DNA from: an uncultured Verrucomicrobiales bacterium
GTDB lineage: Bacteria; Verrucomicrobiota; Verrucomicrobiia; Verrucomicrobiales; Akkermansiaceae
NCBI GenBank assembly: GCA_947039485.1
Contig: CAMQZC010000001.1
Span: 62,001 to 126,000 of the forward strand
Length of the DNA: 64,000 nucleotides
Reading direction: 5' to 3'
The position numbers and the translations under genes are program-made. Below the pieces are notes generated by a model. It searched no databases. It was given only the letters and a program-made list of their open reading frames with translations, and was not told the DNA's origin. Shown here in pieces: positions 59,093 to 64,000 of this stretch (position 1 is the first letter of the stretch; each line of letters starts with the position of its first letter).

Positions 59093-60817
59093 ATGACACT
59101 AAATCCAGCAGATAAAGAGTACTTAATACCTCTAAAAGATTTATTAAGCAAAAAAGATTTATTAAGCAAAAAATTCTTCATCCCTTCTTACCAACGTGGT
59201 TACCGATGGGAAAAAGAGCAAGTACTCGATTTATTGGAAGATATTAAAGAATATTCTCAAAATCCAGACCCCGATAAAGGCTTCTATTGTCTACAACCAA
59301 TTGTCGTTAAAAAAAGAGATGATGTTGACGGATATGAAGTGCTTGATGGACAGCAACGATTGACAACGATTTTCCTCATTCTCAAAAACATCGCAGAAAG
59401 AGAAGCGAGAATAGAGGAATATATCCTAGATGAGCCTATAGATTCGAGTCTGTATGAGATTCATTATGAGACGAGAGAAAAATCACAATGGTTTTTAAGC
59501 TTAAATGAAATTGAAATGCAAGGTCAGAAGGATGAATGTATAGATTTTCACTATATTTATAGCGCAACTCTCGCCATATCCGAATGGTTCAAAGACCCAT
59601 CCAAAAAACCAGAAAAAAGAAGTAACTTTGACTATGATTTTCTTATCAATACAAAGCTTATTTGGTATGAAGTAGATGACGGTAATGAGAGCCAAACCAC
59701 GCTTATCGATACCTTTAATCGTCTTAATATGGGGAAGATTAAATTGACTAATGCCGAGTTGATTAAATCGCTCTTCCTCAACAGCAGCAACTTTAAAGAA
59801 TGTAATGCTGATGTCATCCGTTTATCTCAATTAGAAATAGCCAACGAATGGGATCGTATGGAATACAGCTTACAAGATGAAGAGCTGTGGGGTTTCATGA
59901 AGCCTAACGACAAGAGAGAGTACTCATCACGTATTGAATATATCCTTGATTTAATCAGCAAAAAAAAGAAGGGTGAGGAAAGCGAGAATCATACATTCAA
60001 ATATTTCTTCGACAAATTCAAAGAAGAAGACAAAGAGAATATTGTCAAAAAGAATTGGCTGTGTATCAAGCGTTGTTATCAAACCATTGTCGATTGGTTC
60101 CACGACAAAGAGTATTACCATAAAATAGGCTATTTGCTAGCAGTCGGTCACAACATCAATACCCTCATTGAAAAGTGGGGCAACAGTAGAACCGATTTTC
60201 ATGATTATGTTAGAGATGAAATTATCAAGGCCATTGGTGTAGAAATAGAATTAGTGGTTATCGAAAAGCTTGAGTATGGCGATCCAAAGATAAAAAATAT
60301 TCTATTGCTGCACAATGTGCTTACCATGTGTTACAGTGAGGATAATTCAGCACGCTTTTCTTTTGCTAAATTTAAAGCGGAGAAGTGGGACATTGAGCAC
60401 ATCCATGCCACTGCAGATGCTATCGTTGGAAATGAGGATAAAGAACGAGAATGGCTTAAGTCAGTGCGGGATTACATTACCGATGATAAATTGCTTGAAA
60501 AATCTAAAAATTATGAGAAGGCTTCATTCAGTGACCTATCTAGAGAAATTGTCGGGCACTTAGGCGTTAGCAATGACTCAATCGGTAATCTATGCCTTCT
60601 TGACGCAAGTACGAATAGAGGATATGGCTGCGCTGTCTTTGCTCAGAAGCGCTCTATAATATTAGAAAAACATAAACATGGTCGGTTCATTCCGATTTGC
60701 ACACTCAACGTATTCAATAAATTTTATAGTGAAAAGGTTGAAAATATGCTCTTATGGGATAAACAAGCGCAGAATGATTATGTGGATAACATCGTCGAAA
60801 TTATTAATACTATATAA
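59093..60817 (+). CDS. DUF262-DUF1524 protein, GmrSD-like
   Basis: The protein has 574 residues. The N-terminal DUF262 (ParB/Srx-like) domain has IPSYQRGYRWEKEQ and the nucleotide-binding DGQQRLTT near Asp85. The C-terminal DUF1524 nuclease domain has the His motif WDIEHIHATADA near 431 and GNLCLLDASTNRGYG near 497. GmrSD-type enzymes are modification-dependent (type IV) restriction nucleases; other members sense DNA phosphorothioation. It starts a two-gene unit with another DUF262 protein 16 bp downstream. An 18-bp in-frame duplication near its start repeats KDLLSK. Confidence 0.85.
   Translation: MTLNPADKEYLIPLKDLLSKKDLLSKKFFIPSYQRGYRWEKEQVLDLLEDIKEYSQNPDPDKGFYCLQPIVVKKRDDVDGYEVLDGQQRLTTIFLILKNIAEREARIEEYILDEPIDSSLYEIHYETREKSQWFLSLNEIEMQGQKDECIDFHYIYSATLAISEWFKDPSKKPEKRSNFDYDFLINTKLIWYEVDDGNESQTTLIDTFNRLNMGKIKLTNAELIKSLFLNSSNFKECNADVIRLSQLEIANEWDRMEYSLQDEELWGFMKPNDKREYSSRIEYILDLISKKKKGEESENHTFKYFFDKFKEEDKENIVKKNWLCIKRCYQTIVDWFHDKEYYHKIGYLLAVGHNINTLIEKWGNSRTDFHDYVRDEIIKAIGVEIELVVIEKLEYGDPKIKNILLLHNVLTMCYSEDNSARFSFAKFKAEKWDIEHIHATADAIVGNEDKEREWLKSVRDYITDDKLLEKSKNYEKASFSDLSREIVGHLGVSNDSIGNLCLLDASTNRGYGCAVFAQKRSIILEKHKHGRFIPICTLNVFNKFYSEKVENMLLWDKQAQNDYVDNIVEIINTI
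59134..59169 (+). repeat. 18-bp perfect tandem duplication
   Basis: AAAAGATTTATTAAGCAA occurs twice in direct tandem and encodes a six-residue repeat just before the DUF262 core. Changes in copy number would keep the frame. Confidence 0.9.
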
Positions 60818-60833
60818 TTAAAGAAATAACAAC

Positions 60834-62804
60834 ATGAGTAATAAACTTAAAATAATAAATTTTTGGAATCTTATTTCAGAACATAAGATAGTAATACCCA
60901 TCATCCAACGAGACTACGCCCAAGGGAGAGATGGTGATGAAATTAAGAAAAAACGCGATAATTTTTTAAAGGCCTTACATGAGGCACTCACTACCGATAA
61001 GCGTCAGACCTTGGATTTTATCTATGGACAGCTCAATGAGAAAACCTTCTCGCCCCTAGATGGGCAGCAACGCCTCACAACTCTTTACCTTCTCCATTGG
61101 TACATTGCAAGCAAAGAAAACAAGCTACAAGGCGACGTTCAATCAACCTTGTCTAAATTCAGCTACGAGACACGAATTAGCTCAAGGGAATTCTGTCAGG
61201 AATTAGTATTAAAGGGATGTGAACTCAAACCTGATGAAAAAGTGAGTACAACAATTAAGACCCGGTGCAACTGGTGGGTTTTAAGCTGGGAAAAGGACCC
61301 TACAATTAAAGCAATGCTTACAATGCTTGATGACATCAAAGTTTTGTTTAAAGAAGATAATCTGTGGGAACAACTTATCAGTGACAAGATTAGCTTCATT
61401 AACTTCCCCATCACAGACTTTGGACTTTCTGACGATCTCTACGTTAAAATGAATGCGCGCGGTAAAACCCTCACAGACTTCGAAAATTGGAAAGCGGAAT
61501 TCGAAAAACAAATTTCAATAAAAGAATGGGAAGTAGCCAAAAAAGGGACCGAAACTTTTGCCTGTCAAATCGACACAACATGGACCGACCATTTTTGGAA
61601 ATATAAAGACGCTGACAATAAAATCGATGACAGAATGTTAAGCTTTATTCGAGCCATTCAACTCACCAGCGTTGTCTTGAATCCTGAAGAAAAAGAAGTG
61701 GAAAAAATCACGCTGGAAAACTTCCACTACTACGACCCCTCAAAATACAACAAAGCAGATTATGATAGCCTATGTGAATCGCTAAACTTGTGGAAAAAAG
61801 TAGCTCCTGATAGCTGCTTTCAACTAAAATGGGTAGACATCGGCGAAGAAAAGGCTATCTTCAAACGCATCATACTAGGAAAAGCAACATATCCTGAGAG
61901 GGTTATATTCTATGCTGCAACAAAAGCTCTGGAGGTTGGAATGAGCTTTGACTCACAATTTGCCAAAGAATGGATGAGAGTCATTAGAAATATTGTCGAA
62001 AACAGCACGATTGATTCATTCGAAACTTATCGTGGGGCAATCAATCTGGTTAAGGAAATAAGTGCTGGATGCAAAGATATTTATCAATGGCTACAGGATT
62101 CAAAAAAGTCAATTAATTCATTCTTTGCGTCTGAGCAAATGAAAGAAGAAATTATCAAAGCTAAATTGATTTTCCATAATCCAGAATGGAAAGAACAGCT
62201 ATTTGACTGCGAAGATACAGATTTCTCACATGGGAGAATCAACTTTGCTCTCCGGTGCATCGGATATGATGGCAATCCTGAGAATTTTGATGCAGATAAA
62301 TTAATTAAAGTCACAGACATACTTGAAAAGTACTTTTCCAAGATAAATGAGCAACCTATTAAGCACCAAATGTGGCGCGCTTTCCTTACCACGGGTGATA
62401 ATAAATTCTATCACCACTGGTCATCATGGAGCTATATTAAAGCATGCAGCAAATACAAAATGCCCAACAACTTAATTGGTGAAAAAAACTCAGAGTCCTT
62501 GCAATACTTTTGTAATAATGAATCCTGCCGAGTTTACGCAATAGAACTCATCGATAAATTGCTAGAAACCGAACACAATAGCGACTTAGATCTCTATATC
62601 GATAGCTACATCTGTCCTGAAGATATGCCAGAGTGGAAAAAACTCTTCATTAAAGAGAAAAATCAAGAAATTCTTAACCTTGCTCATTGTACTAAGGGCT
62701 TTCTTTGCGTTAATGAGGAAGAAGGCAAATGCTGGCTTATCGATGGACGTCGCCCTAGTAACGAAGACCGATACAAAGCAATACCGCTAGAAACTAACGC
62801 TTAA
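60834..62804 (+). CDS. DUF262 protein without a recognisable nuclease domain
   Basis: The protein has 656 residues. The DUF262 core is clear: IPIIQRDYAQGRDGDEIKK and DGQQRLTTLYLLHWY near Asp75-78, plus MNARGKTLTDFENWKAEF, a block typical of the longer DUF262 group. The rest is helical and I see no DUF1524 His motif. It may be the NTP-sensing partner of the preceding DUF262-DUF1524 protein, like GmrS with GmrD. The 16-bp gap indicates co-transcription. Confidence 0.8.
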   Translation: MSNKLKIINFWNLISEHKIVIPIIQRDYAQGRDGDEIKKKRDNFLKALHEALTTDKRQTLDFIYGQLNEKTFSPLDGQQRLTTLYLLHWYIASKENKLQGDVQSTLSKFSYETRISSREFCQELVLKGCELKPDEKVSTTIKTRCNWWVLSWEKDPTIKAMLTMLDDIKVLFKEDNLWEQLISDKISFINFPITDFGLSDDLYVKMNARGKTLTDFENWKAEFEKQISIKEWEVAKKGTETFACQIDTTWTDHFWKYKDADNKIDDRMLSFIRAIQLTSVVLNPEEKEVEKITLENFHYYDPSKYNKADYDSLCESLNLWKKVAPDSCFQLKWVDIGEEKAIFKRIILGKATYPERVIFYAATKALEVGMSFDSQFAKEWMRVIRNIVENSTIDSFETYRGAINLVKEISAGCKDIYQWLQDSKKSINSFFASEQMKEEIIKAKLIFHNPEWKEQLFDCEDTDFSHGRINFALRCIGYDGNPENFDADKLIKVTDILEKYFSKINEQPIKHQMWRAFLTTGDNKFYHHWSSWSYIKACSKYKMPNNLIGEKNSESLQYFCNNESCRVYAIELIDKLLETEHNSDLDLYIDSYICPEDMPEWKKLFIKEKNQEILNLAHCTKGFLCVNEEEGKCWLIDGRRPSNEDRYKAIPLETNA

Positions 62805-62920
62805 TACACTGAAAGAACCTGCTTTTTATTTGCTATGGCCTAGATTGATAGATGCGCCATAGTGAATAAGTTGAGCAAATACGATTATCACCCCCTGACT
62901 CCCACTCTAGATTTTTGCTT

Positions 62921-62992
62921 ATGATTAGTCGAAGCTTAGAAAAAGTGGAATGTCTCATTGAGCATGGCTCTGATGTGAACGAGCTCAGATAA
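62921..62992 (+). pseudogene. Ankyrin-repeat fragment
   Basis: A 23-codon frame reads ISRSLEKVECLIEHGSDVNE, one half of an ankyrin repeat (V..LI..G.DVN). It ends at a stop directly afterwards. It is a fragment of a lost gene. Confidence 0.4.
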
Positions 62993-63133
62993 ATCTATAT
63001 TTGAACCCTAAGCTAGGCCTCTGATAAATAGGAGTATCAAACTGCTGTTCGTTATCTCCTAGAATAAGGCGTAACGATGTACAGTGAATAAAAATATGAT
63101 AGTAATCTAGGGTGCTTAGATTCTGAATGCAAA

Positions 63134-63165
63134 CGCCCTCCAACTCGAAATTGAGTTGGAGGGCG
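63134..63165. repeat. Perfect 13-bp hairpin
   Basis: CGCCCTCCAACTC and its complement flank a 6-nt loop. There is no strong T tract, so terminator function is uncertain. The rest of 62993-63262 holds no supported gene. Confidence 0.6.
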
Positions 63166-63262
63166 GAGTATGTAGCCAATGCTACGGACTGTGCCAAGGC
63201 TTAAAAATAGTGCAAGGCATAGACTTATAAAGTCCTGAATACCATGAAATCAGGGCAAAAAT

Positions 63263-63292
63263 AAAAGCTTAACATTTTACTGTTAAGCTTTT
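63263..63292 (-). terminator. Terminator beyond the truncated tRNA-Ala
   Basis: AAAAGCTTAACA pairs perfectly with TGTTAAGCTTTT. On the minus strand it lies 6 bp after the tRNA 3' end, so it was the original tRNA terminator. Confidence 0.8.
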
Positions 63293-63298
63293 ATAAAC

Positions 63299-63342
63299 TG
63301 GAGCATAGCGGATTCGAACCGCTGACCCCTTCAATGCCATTG
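63299..63342 (-). pseudogene. 3' half of tRNA-Ala(GGC), integration junction
   Basis: Read on the minus strand: anticodon loop ATGGCAT, 3' anticodon stem TGAAG, variable GGGTC, T arm AGCGGTTCGAATCCGCT, acceptor ATGCTCC and discriminator A. Upstream of the anticodon loop the expected stem CTTCA is absent and the sequence is unrelated. This is the pattern left when a tyrosine recombinase inserts an element at the anticodon loop. The rebuilt full tRNA should lie beyond 64000. Confidence 0.8.
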
Positions 63343-63350
63343 TTGTGTTT

Positions 63351-63893
63351 CTAGCTTACTCTACCATCTTCTCTACGCTCAATTTCTACGATAGCTTTCT
63401 TTGTGTTCGATTTATCGATAGATACCTCTAAGCAAGCATATTCACTTGCTCTAATAATTCTTATATTATCCAACTCTTCATAAAAGGATAACTGCGGATT
63501 GATCATATATTCAAATTTACACAATAGCATGTTGATGAAATGTTTAAGTGGACGTTGTTTTACTATAGGAAAAAACTCTTTATTTAAATCACATTGTGGA
63601 TACAAAACTTTACTATAGAAGTCAAGGCTCGGAGGTCTCGAACATTCAATATAAATGCCAGATTGCTGCAAGTCTAATTCAGCTTGGGCTAATTCATGCA
63701 AGAAATCTTCCGTATGATAGGCATAAACATCTGCAAATTCATTATTTTTATATACGAAAACAACTTGTTGCCTATCATATAAATCTATACTTATTCCTGG
63801 ACAAAACTCATATACACAAATAAGCTTAGAGCTATCTATAAATTGAGTGACCATATCATTGCTTTTCATCGTTTTCATAATAATTTTAATCAA
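63351..63893 (-). CDS. Protein of unknown function, first gene inside the integrated element
   Basis: The 180-residue protein has no signal peptide and no membrane helix. It has an acidic middle region (YHTEDFLHELAQAELDLQQ) and ends 9 bp from the tRNA fragment. No family was recognised. Its start is 8 bp after the stop of the Gly/Ala-rich protein, so the two are one transcript. The layout resembles toxin-immunity pairs, which is only a suggestion. ATGs at internal codons 6 and 9 are possible starts. Confidence 0.6.
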   Translation of the reverse strand: MIKIIMKTMKSNDMVTQFIDSSKLICVYEFCPGISIDLYDRQQVVFVYKNNEFADVYAYHTEDFLHELAQAELDLQQSGIYIECSRPPSLDFYSKVLYPQCDLNKEFFPIVKQRPLKHFINMLLCKFEYMINPQLSFYEELDNIRIIRASEYACLEVSIDKSNTKKAIVEIERREDGRVS

Positions 63894-63900
63894 ATAAACT

Positions 63901-64000
63901 CTATATGTAATCTACGGTGGCTTCTCCTCCTATTGCACCTAATGCGGCACCAGCAGCAGCTCCACGTGTCAATTTGTATATATTCCCCATAATTTTGTAT
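63901..64000 (-). CDS. C-terminal end of a Gly/Ala-rich protein, cut by window edge
   Basis: The frame is open to the right edge and ends GAAAGAALGAIGGEATVDYI, stop at 63901-63903. The glycine- and alanine-rich hydrophobic stretch resembles the end of glycine-zipper or pore-forming peptides and of some secreted effectors. An ATG at 63990 would give only 29 residues; a longer protein is more likely. It sits upstream of the 180-residue gene. Confidence 0.45.
   Translation of the reverse strand, partial: YKIMGNIYKLTRGAAAGAALGAIGGEATVDYI

Overview
The window reads as chromosome of a Gram-negative bacterium with a lipid A / outer-membrane pathway (LpxK, an LptD-like protein). A Ser-type sulfatase, a GTP-dependent PEP carboxykinase, a ROK-like kinase, an ornithine-lipid-type acyltransferase fusion and eukaryote-like Ser/Thr kinase and phosphatase genes together suggest the PVC group, probably Verrucomicrobiota or Lentisphaerota. 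That placement is inference and was not tested by any search.

Positions 1 to about 48.3 kb are mostly core genome. From the left: the end of a D-Ala-D-Ala dipeptidase; a ferritin-like protein with a Cys-rich tail; an RlmI-like rRNA methyltransferase; a secreted papain-fold candidate and a sulfatase; asnS; a sugar-kinase-like protein; a zinc-ribbon Ser/Thr kinase; a NadE-like protein that has lost its catalytic residues; a minus-strand run of acyltransferase, LptD-like protein, nitroreductase and sigma-54 activator; gpmI and lpxK; a ZIP transporter; a MerR regulator followed by a 45-residue membrane protein; rseP; the ATP synthase operon (atpBEFHAGDC); pckG; a cysS-queF-queC-transglutaminase run; lysS; a PP2C phosphatase; rnpB; a broken esterase gene; and the chaperone block dnaK, groES, groEL.

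The dnaK upstream region carries a consensus-perfect sigma-54 (-24/-12) promoter. It has a palindrome over the start site and TGACA-type repeats 140-200 bp upstream, where an enhancer-binding activator would sit. A sigma-54 activator gene lies at 13.7-15.2 kb. A sigma-54-driven dnaK would be unusual and is the main regulatory lead here.

After a tRNA-Ser(GCU) gene at 48.7 kb the DNA becomes AT-rich and accessory. It holds an IS5-type transposase relic; a fic-hsdM-hsdS-hsdR type I restriction operon whose hsdR start is thrown out of frame by a 10-bp tandem repeat; unrecognised membrane and decayed genes; a hairpin-rich stretch; a 74-residue Asp-box protein; two tandem DUF262 genes (GmrSD-like, a candidate defence module); and an ankyrin relic. 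At 63.3 kb the 3' half of a tRNA-Ala(GGC) gene, cut at the anticodon loop, marks the attachment junction of a further element that runs off the right edge. The first genes of that element are a glycine/alanine-rich protein end and a small unknown protein.
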